Positions 1 to 8,333 of a stretch of DNA of 18,532 nucleotides are shown here, piece by piece (the first letter of the stretch is position 1; the number at the start of each line of letters is the position of its first letter). The DNA lies in assembly GCA_027596195.1 (NCBI GenBank), contig JADGJG010000486.1:1-18532 (forward strand), given 5' to 3'. The notes under the pieces were generated by a model that saw nothing but the letters and a program-made list of their open reading frames with translations, was not told the origin of the DNA and did no database searches. The translations under genes were made by a program, and so were the position numbers. This DNA is from Podochytrium sp. JEL0797. Lineage: Eukaryota; Chytridiomycota; Chytridiomycetes; Chytridiales; Chytriomycetaceae.

Positions 1-243
1 AACCTTGACAAATGCTGGCAACGCCACACCAAGCGCGAGAAGCAGGCCTTCAACTCATCGCCAGTCGCAACCATACCGAATCGCTTCAAAAGCGACAATG
101 GTGGGGTGGGCCTTTATATCTGACTTCACGCGATTTCAATGATTGGGACTCTGCATGCTCCTCGTCTCCTTTTTTCATTCAACGCGTCGCGGAGCAAATG
201 TATTGCTATTCACACGGAAGTTGCCACGATTACGAAACGTGCG
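1..243 (+). other. Upstream region of the membrane MAP65-like gene; possible alternative 5' exon
   Basis: This segment holds no gene that I can recognise. A TATA-like stretch (TTTATATC) lies at 113-120, about 125 nt before the preferred start codon at 244. One frame is open from ATG 12 to 332 and is fairly Cys-rich around 199-270. If the strong donor GTGAGT at 313 is used instead of the weaker GTTTGG at 323, this frame, not the signal-peptide frame, joins in phase to exon 2 at 372. I therefore cannot exclude that 12-312 (or part of it) is an upstream coding exon. An in-frame stop at 6-8 closes the frame upstream, so such an exon would have to start at an ATG or a splice acceptor inside the window. 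Confidence 0.35.
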
Positions 244-3200
244 ATGAAAGCCCGAATTATTATGGCGTTGATTTTTTCGATCAGCATGCAGCTGGCACGT
301 GGTATTTATTATGTGAGTTCTCGTTTGGTTAATTTGATTCTCGCGTTTTAAACGCACAAAACTTGCTACAGATAACGAAAATTTATCATGTGGTGGCGGA
401 ACACCGAATATCATGGCGTGGGCGGACGGTTATTGCATTCCGTCTGGCGGAGGATCAACGGAATATCGCTGCGACTCCAACAATATTTATTACACGTACT
501 ATACGGACAACAGCTGCACTCAGAACGGTGTGACTTATTACAGTCCCGCCAACACATGTCTTGATGGAGCTTTAGCCGGTTGCGTGATGGGACAAACCGG
601 ATTTCCAAACCCATTCGACCTCATTTCAATTCAACAGCAACAAGGAGTCGTGAATTATATCAATATCCCAGGTGCAATTGTAGCTGACCTGCGTGGGCTC
701 GTGTCCGCCAACAATGTGACACGTTCAGCCAACGGACAAGGAAAACTGATTCCCTGGGGAATCGTGATTGTCACTATAGCGAGCGCATTGTTTATAGCCA
801 TTGGATTGAGCTTGTTTTTTATCGATCGGAGTAGAAGAGGGGATCGGCGTCGAGTCATGGACGAAGAAGCGAGTCGAAAAGCGAATCAGGGCCCGACTCC
901 AAAAGAGTTGGAGCGGTTGTCTCTTCGTGCAGAACTTGGTCTCAAGCCAAACGAATTCACGAACGTGGGGGATGATTTGACTCCCTTGCTTGCTCTGAAA
1001 TCAGATCGCGTCCGAATCATTGCGTCCCTTCTTTCTCAAATTATTCTCTCGTTTGGAAAAGTGGGAGGATTTCCGGAGACTGTGAATCCACTTATTGCAC
1101 TCCTTCAAGAGATTCTGGAGAAATCAAATGCATCAAAAGATCCGGTCGTGGTGACCCAAACGTCACGCGAAATTCTGGAGGCAAGCTTGGTGTCCACTCA
1201 GAGACTGCCAAGACCATTGTCGCTGAGCTCTGAATGTATTTATAACCTGGAAGCTATGCTTGCGGCATTGAAAAAGCTTGAGGATATGAAAAAGTCAGCA
1301 GCAGAAAGTGAAATTGAATTTGAAGAGAGACTGAAGGTCAACAAGGAATCAGCTGACAAAGCGTGCTCAGATGCAGAGTCCAATATGAAGAAGAAGGTAG
1401 AAGAAGTGGATTTGCTCATGGCTGCTATGCAGTTGGAATCCGAAAAATTCCAAGCCCTCGCGATCCAAGCTGATGCAGCGAGAATGGCGATTTTGACAAA
1501 ATCAAAAGAAGAAGATGAGGCTACAAAATTGCGCATCACGCAATTGCGAGCTGAACTGATGGACCTTGAACCAACCGAACTGAATTTTAGTGATTCGGCT
1601 TCGCGAGACGAAATATTGCCACTCCTCGAAGAGTTGATTGGAGAAAAGGTGCGCGCCTCTGTCATTGCAAATGCCGAACTTATTATTTTATATTTCAGGT
1701 GACAAGAATCAACCGACTTGCCGCGGTGACGGCCGAATTCTACAAACTTCAAAAGACGCTCCATTTTCCGGCCTCTGAACCTCTGAACCACTTTCTCCTC
1801 ACTCTTCCTTCAGGGTTGCCAGAAAACCCTAGCAGACGAGTACTTCAGTTGCGCTCAAAGCAGATTTTCATGGCCTCCCTGAATTCCACCCACTCCCTTC
1901 CTCCTCCATTTGTTTTAACGCGAGCATACATTGAAGCCTTGGAAGACAGACGCGATAACGTGCGTGACGAAGCAATGGAATATGAAGCCAACGAAAGCGA
2001 CTGCAAGCACGTGATTGAAAACATTGTTCGCCTCTGGGAACAGTTGAATATCCCCCCCAAGAATCGCCAACCACTCGTTATGGATCCACGGAATCTGAAC
2101 GAGTACACCGTGTTGGCAAATAGTTTGCAAGAGCAGTGGGAGGTCAGCAAACAGGGAGAAGTGGACAAGGACCGCCTTCAAGCCATACGCGACGAGCTGT
2201 TGGATTTGACTGAGACGGAATTTCTCGTTCAAAACGTGGAATCAAAGGAAGAACGATGGGCCAACCTTGAGCTTCTGGTCACTGAAAAAGTCAAACGTAT
2301 TTCCGATTTGGCAAGGCTCACATCCGAGTTGTGCATGATTCCTGATACTTCTTCCAAAACTCCCTTCTTCAATTCTCTGAAACCTTTCCTCGATTCCCTT
2401 CGGAAAGGTCTCCCTGATCCACCCACTCTGGACGCTTTGCAGACACGTGCAAAAGAAATCCTGACCTCCTCTTTTGCAACCACTCACTCTTTGCCAAAAC
2501 CGCTGTCCATTGCACGCAGCTGTGCGCAAGACATTCAAAAAATCTTGGACGATGTCAAGAAGGCGGCCAAAGAAAAGTTGGAGAAAGAAGAGTTAGTCAG
2601 GCGACTAATTGGAGATATTCGCGCGCTGTGGAGTGAATTGGAAGTTGATGAGAATGAAAGAGTCGCGTTGGTGGAGGATGTGACCAAAATCGGAGAGGTG
2701 AGAATAACGCGTTGAAAAACATCAAGAACACGCTGATTAATCACGGTACGAGCAGTATACAATTATTGCAGACAAGCTACGAAAAAAGTGGTCAGAAACG
2801 AAAAAGCTGGAAATAGACCAGGTTCGTCGTTTTCAATTCTCGATTCTTCGAAACACCGACCTCTTAAACCATCCTTAAGGCTGTTTCCAGGCTCAAATCG
2901 GTATGGTTAGAATGCGGAGTTTCACAGGAAGAACAAGATGCGTTCTGGGATCGCTGCAAACCCATTTACTCCCCCACCGCCCTATCCGAAATGCTCAAGG
3001 AAATCGCCAACGTGACACTCCGACGCGAACGAAGCATTAAAATTCGTAAACTAATCCAAGAGCGCAAAGAATTCATTCAAAAGCTGATTGAATTTGAAAA
3101 GGCGGCTCAGGATCCATCGCGGTTTTCTGGGTCGTCTATCCGGTTGCTTGAGGAGGAAAAGTTTCGAAAGAGCGCGTTGCCGAATCTCAAAAAGATGGAG

Positions 3201-3403
3201 AATTCAATTCGCAAGCAGTTGAATGAGTTTGAGGAGGCAACGGACCATGCGTTCACAGTCGATAACCAACCATACCTCGAAATATTGGTATGCTCTCCTT
3301 TCTCTCCCTTTTGAATTTGATTTAATGATATTCCCAGGATAATGAAGTCAAGGACCGTCTCAGTAATGCTTCTGTTTTGGTGTTTTTCAGCAAAAAAGGG
3401 TGA
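244..3403 (+). CDS. Membrane-anchored PRC1/Ase1/MAP65-like microtubule crosslinker with Cys-rich ectodomain
   Basis: The model has six exons: 244-322, 372-1648, 1699-2697, 2756-2821, 2880-3287 and 3338-3403, giving about 964 residues. The start gives a signal peptide with a basic n-region (MKAR) and a hydrophobic core. About 125 residues with six cysteines and N-glycosylation sequons (NLS, NVT) follow, then one transmembrane helix (about residues 154-177, nt 752-823). RSRRGDRRR after the helix puts the C-terminus in the cytosol. The rest is helical and charged. Its C-terminal part (2600-3287) matches the PRC1/Ase1/MAP65 spectrin domain: an IRALW motif, a second W-x-E-C helix ending QEEQDAF, then E-F-E-K-A-x-x-D-P-S-R-F and a LLEEEK helix. 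In the family this domain binds microtubules and the rod dimerises to bundle antiparallel filaments. The N-terminal rod module occurs three times in tandem. The first exon is uncertain (see 1-243), and the last exon may be spliced differently. Family assignment of the C-terminal half is firm; membrane anchoring follows from one uninterrupted exon. Confidence 0.7.
914..2888 (+). repeat. Three tandem ~200-residue rod modules in the MAP65-like protein
   Basis: After removing introns the protein contains three successive units: unit 1 at 914-1531 (about 206 aa), unit 2 at 1532-2172 (about 197 aa) and unit 3 at 2173-2888 (about 200 aa). A fourth start at 2889 leads into the spectrin domain. Each unit opens with L-R-[AD]-E-L. 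A V-x-R-I helix follows (DRVRIIASL, EKVTRINRL, EKVKRISDL). About 110 residues in comes a proline-containing signature: STQRLPRPLSL, STHSLPPPFVL, TTHSLPKPLSI. Units 2 and 3 also share I-x-x-LW-x-[EQ]-L followed by E-Y-T-[VI]-[LI]-A. Unit 1 has a more diverged, longer coiled-coil linker. Canonical PRC1 has one such N-terminal rod module, so the extra copies suggest internal duplication. The copies are too diverged to be a recent event. Confidence 0.75.
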
Positions 3404-3441
3404 AGGAAACGCGAGTTTTATTGAACATGCTGCCAAACGGC

Positions 3442-4362
3442 TCATCGAATGTATTTCACATAAATTGCAATGATGATCAAAACAATCAATACGCCAATGG
3501 TTCCTTTCTGAATCAACGATCCCTTGGTGATTCTAAAATTCAACGGTTAAACAACTTGACAGAAAGATTGAAGGAAACAACTCAACTGCCACTGCATTCC
3601 TCTCAAAACACCTGTGCTCTGAGTAATCCAGGTGTCTGCGCCGTCCAACTGCCACGAAAAGGACGCGATCAGTCACACCAACGCAAAAAAGCACGCCAAC
3701 ATACCGTATCTCTTGTGCGCACAATCTGCTCACGCTGTCTACTCAAATCACTCAACGTATTGATTCCAACCGATTCCGACTCAATCGCAATACGCTGCAC
3801 ATTCACAAGACGCTCGCTCCCATTCTGCAACTGCTCCGCGCCCCGTAACAGCCGTTCGCGTTGATCCAAATCACCCGAATCGACATCCATCACTGCATCC
3901 CCTCCACGCCCGAGAAGTTGTCCGCGTTCGTCGTTGAATTTCTGAAACGGTCGTTTATGAGCAAGTCATAGCGCTGATTTGGTCGGGTTTGGTCACCTGC
4001 AGATCTTTGCGGGCACTGCGAATGGCCTCGCGACATGCGCGGACGAGGGCCGTGGCTTTGAGCTTCTGCGATGTGGGGAGCGAGCTTGCCGTGATTTCCA
4101 TCTCTGCAACCTGCCGGGGATGTGAGAAGACACTGGGCAGGTGGGATTGGACTTACGAGTTCATCTGCTTCTTCGAGGTCGCGGGTGGCCTGGTTGATGG
4201 TCAGGCGTTTCTCTGGCCGGGCGAAGCTTAGCATTACGCAAGAAGTGAGAGAAAGGACTCACCCTGTGAAGACTCGGACCGCAGAAGCAGCGGCAACTTT
4301 GTGTCGATCTTGTCGCGGAATGCGGTGCGGAGTGTCTCGAATTCGCTGCGGAGGTGGTCCAT
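3442..4362 (-). CDS. VTI1: Vti1-type Qb-SNARE
   Basis: This is a tail-anchored vesicle SNARE for Golgi-endosome-vacuole fusion. The six exons, in coding order, are 4362-4263, 4212-4157, 4110-3997, 3941-3705, 3648-3587 and 3532-3442. They give 219 residues, close to the 217 of yeast Vti1. The N-terminal part is a helical bundle typical of the family, with a conserved LEEADEL segment (exon 2). The SNARE helix spans about residues 100-190. It includes ERLLRG, then E-S-V-G-I-N-T-L-S-D-L and LSRQREQI, whose first glutamine is the likely zero-layer residue, and ends at STGVLRGM. A C-terminal hydrophobic anchor (about residues 201-215, rich in I, L and V) is followed by KYIR and the stop. All five introns are 46-56 nt and every phase closes. 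The gene converges on the membrane MAP65 gene; their stop codons are only about 40 nt apart. Confidence 0.95.
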
Positions 4363-4493
4363 GGTGGTGGTTTCGTGGGGAATTTTTTCGAAGTTTTGTT
4401 CCCCACTTCTGTCCTCCTCCTTTTTTCTTTCATCTACTTTCATATATAATATAAAAAAGCGTTCTTTATACTGCATTAAATGAATAAGACGTC
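4363..4493 (-). promoter_or_regulatory. VTI1 promoter / 3' flank of the PKA-like kinase gene
   Basis: This 131-nt gap between two genes on the minus strand must hold both the 3' end of the kinase transcript and the VTI1 promoter. An AT-rich block at 4443-4455 (TATATAATATAAA on the plus strand) lies about 80 nt upstream of the VTI1 start codon and is the best candidate TATA-like element. A pyrimidine-rich run on the plus strand (about 4400-4440) sits between it and the gene. Function is inferred from position only. Confidence 0.4.
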
Positions 4494-6880
4494 TCAAAAG
4501 TTTTTGAACGGATCCGCGGCCGCATTCGTCAACCACGACAAATCTGCCCGCTTGTCCGTAGCACTCGCACCTCCCCCAACCCCACTCTTCAACATATTCG
4601 CATAATCCTCCTGCTGCCCTTTGGCCGCCCGTTCACGTTCAATCACATCCGGCGCTTCACACGCGGGCAAGAACGGCGGCTGCATCTGCCTCACTTCCGC
4701 CTTTGCCCACTTGATCGTCTTGAACCACGGATGCGCTCGAATCTCATTCCCGTCGCCGTTGGCACCGAGTCGCTTTTCGGGATCCTTTTCGAGAAGTCGC
4801 GTCACAATGTCCTTGCAGGGTCCTTTTATCAGGGGGTTCCATCCGATTTTGCAGTTTTCAATGTTGTCGTAGATTCCGTCTGGGTTGTCGCATTGGAAGG
4901 GGGTTTTTCCAGAAACTAGCTCGAATATCAAGACGCCAAACGACCACCAGTCAACCATTTTGTTGTAGGGCTTGCTCAGAACCTGATTTCGCTTGAGAAT
5001 TTAGAATTTTGTTTGAGATTATAAGACTCCTTACAATTTCCCGCGCTATGTAGTCTAAGAAAAACAAATAGCAGAGTTAAGAACATGGTATGAGAAACAG
5101 TTGAGGGACAAACCTGGCGTTCCACAGAACGATTTTGTGGTTCCCGTGACAACCTTGGCGAAACCAAAATCGGCAAGCTTTACGTGACCTGTCATGTCTA
5201 GCAATATGTTCTGCAAGTATAGTTGTAAGTTAGTGTTTCGAATATCCCAAAGACGTGGCAGCAGTACCTCTGGTTTCAAATCCCTAAATATGACATTTTC
5301 TCCGTGAAGATATTGCAACGACATGAGCACTTCCGCTGCATAAAACTTGGAATCTTCATCCCCAAATTTCTGCAAAATGTGCCCTGCAGTTAGTCGCTGT
5401 GTAGTGTAAAAAATCACGAGACCCACCTGAACCTTCCTCAAATACGAAAACAAGTCGCCTCCATCGATATACTCCATAATCATATACAAATAATGAGTAT
5501 CCTGGAACGTATGGTACAGCTCAACGATAAAGTTGTGTTTGACTCCCTTCAAAATCTCCTTTTCGTTCACAATTTGCTTTTCCTGCTTCAACTTGACCAC
5601 TTCGGCCTTCCGAATCGCTTTGAGCGCAAAGTACCGCCCCGTACTCTGCTTCATACGCACCAGAAACACAATCGCAAACCCACCACGACCCACACGTCTC
5701 ACAATATGGAAATCGTCAAGCGTATACTTTTTGGCCGTCGGAGTCGACGGCGGAGCACTGATTTCATACGCACTCAACCCCGTGTTTCTCTTCTCTTGCC
5801 TCGATGCAGCCGAACTGCCCGAAGTCGAAAGGAACCCATTCGTTGTCCCGGGAACACCCAACCCAGCCGGACCCGTGTTTCCCGCCAACGCGAGCTGATT
5901 CTGGCTCGCAGCGCCTTGGGCCAACGCGTTTTTGAACTTGAGATCGTTGGAGGAACCGCCGAGGAAATGGGGTCCGTTGCTACTACCCGAAGAAGTGCCG
6001 CTGAAAATTTGGTTCGTTGATTTCGCCATGCCGAGACCCGAGGGAGACAAGGGTTGGTCCGTTACGGCACGGTTGCCTTTGACGGTAGTGGTGGTGGTGG
6101 TGGGAATCTTGGGGAGAATCGACTGATCTGCGGCAAACGCGGGTGTGTTGACTTTTGGCAAGCTTGGGGGCATTGGGGGCGCTTCGGTGACCAAGAAAAT
6201 GGAGCCATTCGTCCCCGTGACGTGGATGGACATGTTGCTTGGATTGTTTTTGTTGAGGCTCGTGACACTCGTGCGACCAGTGTAGCCTGTTGTGTCCTTT
6301 TTCACGGTAATCACGCGTTGAGGCGGATCTTTGGCATCCAATGGATTGAACGATTTGGCTTCCTTGGTTCCAAACGTGTTGGATCGCTGCAGTTTTTTCA
6401 GCCCCGAAGTATCGTCAGCGCCAGAGTTGTCAATGTAGCTCTATTGGGTTCATGAGAAAATAGAAAGCGAGTGGGAAGGCGGCAAACCTGAGTCTGAGAT
6501 TGGTCATCCATTAGATTCGCATCACTTCTGACTTTCCTTGCAGCAGCCAATGCAGTATTTGCGCTCACTAATGTATCTTTTATGGAATCCTTTTTAGTGG
6601 CGTTTTGCTGCGATTCCTTCCTTTTCTCCTCCTCTTTCTCAGACGCAGCTTTTCTGGTGCTCGACTTTCTCAAGAGATTAGCAACCACACCCACAGGTCC
6701 CGTTGCGAGTGGCATAGACGCGTCGCTAGTGTTGCTAGCCGACCGCTTGCTAAGGGATCGGAATAACCCCGTTTTCGCGACTGTCGGCACGTCTTGGGGT
6801 GCTCCATTCGATTCTTTTGTTTTCCCGCCGTCAGGGGAAGCAGAGGACGCCTTGGAGGTGCGAAGGAATAGAGATGCCAT
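4494..6880 (-). CDS. PKA catalytic-like AGC protein kinase with long N-terminal extension
   Basis: This Ser/Thr kinase is most like cAMP-dependent protein kinase catalytic subunits. The six exons, in coding order, are 6880-6488, 6440-5427, 5369-5268, 5210-5114, 5054-5035 (20 nt) and 4982-4494; they give 704 residues with all phases closing. Residues 1-370 are low-complexity (Ser, Thr, Pro, Gly, Asn) with several basic Ser sites (FRSLS, KRSAS, LRKSS). The kinase domain starts near residue 375. It has a glycine loop GRGGFAIV, the ATP lysine in FALK (about K405), FRDLKPEN, and DFG (about D517). The activation segment is KSFCGTPD, with Ser at the position of PKA Thr197. The next motif reads A-R-E instead of A-P-E. 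The protein ends in F-K-N-F, the FxxF tail that docks on the PKA small lobe and separates PKA from most AGC kinases. The start at 6880 is preferred because upstream in-frame ATGs fall inside or at the end of the MAPKK gene. The call is PKA-like, not proven cAMP-regulated. Confidence 0.9.
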
Positions 6881-6984
6881 CGGTCGATAGCGCGAGCCGT
6901 TTGTTTCCTTTGTTCTTTCGAATTTTTTTTTCGAACCCCCGTTCTCCCTTTCTTCAAAGACAATGTGTATTACTGACTTTTCCA

Positions 6985-8296
6985 TTATTCTTCCATCCGG
7001 CTCGCAAGCATCTGGGCCCATTCGACAAGATTACACCCGTCCGCATCGGCGGCAATGCAACAAGGATGTTGCAGCAACACGTTCGGACCCGGTCTCTCGT
7101 TGTGGTCCTTGATAACACTACCGAGAAAACCGCGAATCAGTATTGCAATTGAAAACAAAAAAACGAGAGTACGCTCACCACAAGGCGACTAGGTCCTCAA
7201 AATCCTTCCCAAATCTCCCCGCCGGCAATGTCGGAGCTGGCCTCTCCGTGATGCACGTAATCAAATCAAACAAACTGACTCCAGCTTCGTGATACGGGAA
7301 TTGCGCCGTCGCAATCTCAATCAAGGTTAACCCCAACGACCAAATATCGCTCACAACGCCGTAGATCTGACCACTATCTATTCTTTCGGGAGCCAGGTAT
7401 CCCTGAATGTGAATGTGTGAGTGCGAATTGCCAAGTTTTACGGGTCAAATTTACCTGTGTGCCCGTGAAGGTTCGTGCCTGGGTATTGACCAATTCCTTC
7501 GACACTCCGAAATCTGCGATTTTAACTTGGCCTTCCTTGTTGAGAAGGAGATTGCTGGGTTTGATATCTATTTCGAATGTTCGTGAGTGGAAATTTCTGC
7601 GAAACCAACTTTGCGCCAACACATGCAGTCCCAGTAATCAAAAACGATAATGGGCAGTAATCAAAACAATAAAACCCATACCTCGATGCACGATATTCAT
7701 CTCCTGCAAATACAGCAAACCCTTCAAAGTCCGCACAGCCACCTTTGCAACGACTGCTTCACTCAACGGCCCCACCTTCTTGTACACACCATCCAGACTT
7801 CCCAAATCCATATACTCCATGACGACGTTGACTCCGCCATCAGCCACATAAGCGCCAAAGGATGAGACAATGAATTCGGAGCGACACTTGTGCAGAATCT
7901 TGAGTTCGTTTTTGAGATTCCGCTCTGCCTTTTTGCGGTCCTGTTCTGCATCGACATTGACGGAGAGATGCTGTTGTTGAGTAGTGGTCACGTGGCTTGT
8001 GTTAGATTGGGCACGATCACGGGACACCAAAGAACACTGGACATCAACGAGAAGCGCACCTTGCGTGCCATGACTCTTCCCGTGGGCAGATGCACAACGC
8101 GCGCAACGGAGCCGCCGGCGCCGTGGCCCAGCTCCTGCACAAACTGAAGGTCGTCGTCGCGGAAGCGCAGCTCGCCCACTGGCAGCGCAACCAGCGGCGC
8201 CGCCGTCCGCAGCGATGACACGCCGCCCGCGGCGGGTGCAAACCCGAGCACTTGGATGCCCAGGGGTGTCGGCGGTTTGCGGAACGAGTCGTCCAT
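6985..8296 (-). CDS. MAP kinase kinase (Ste7/MEK-type dual-specificity kinase)
   Basis: This is the middle kinase of a MAPK cascade, phosphorylating a MAPK on its T-x-Y loop. The five exons, in coding order, are 8296-8060, 7970-7682, 7567-7455, 7402-7179 and 7117-6985; they give 331 residues. The short N-terminus has RKPPTPLGI (residues 6-14), which fits the MAPK docking (D-site) pattern of two basic residues, a spacer, then hydrophobic-x-hydrophobic. Kinase motifs are the glycine loop GHGAGG, the β3 lysine in MARK (K79), helix-C glutamate in NELKIL, HRDIKPSN (D176), DFG (D194), and GYLAPERI. The loop [11 protein letters not shown] carries Thr at both MAPKK phospho-positions (T204, T208; T-x3-T). 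The C-terminal lobe ends with an H-N-E-R-P segment and a short tail. An alternative upstream ATG at 8344 would overlap the start codon of the divergent Erd1-like gene. The subfamily (Ste7, Pbs2 or Mkk) cannot be fixed by eye. Confidence 0.92.
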
Positions 8297-8333
8297 TTCG
8301 ACTTGAAACTTTTTTTTTCTGCCCTGCCTGCGA
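8297..8333. promoter_or_regulatory. 37-bp divergent start-to-start region between MAPKK and Erd1-like genes
   Basis: Only 37 bp separate the two start codons (8296 on minus, 8334 on plus). The sequence includes a run of nine T on the plus strand (8311-8319). Each gene's core promoter must therefore overlap the other gene's transcribed region, or the true 5' ends lie within the first exons. No TATA-like element is visible. The neighbouring MAPKK exon 1 is visibly GC-rich. Confidence 0.5.

Noticed and set aside
1240..1791. 183-codon minus-strand frame under the MAP65-like gene
   Set aside because: Ser/Phe-rich antisense of a Glu/Lys-rich coiled coil; no recognisable domain.
3362..3390. 29-nt intron (GTAATG...TTTCAG) near the end of the MAP65-like gene
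   Set aside because: Too short for the spliceosome compared with the 44-114 nt introns in the window, although the acceptor looks good; left as an open question instead.
3400..3864. Plus-strand open frame as a continuation of the MAP65-like gene
   Set aside because: It lies almost wholly opposite VTI1 exons, which are certain. Its residues show no MAP65-like features after the first few codons. A short overlap to about 3473 remains possible.
5493..6020. 175-codon plus-strand frame under the PKA-like gene
   Set aside because: Antisense of the kinase exon 2; no family features.
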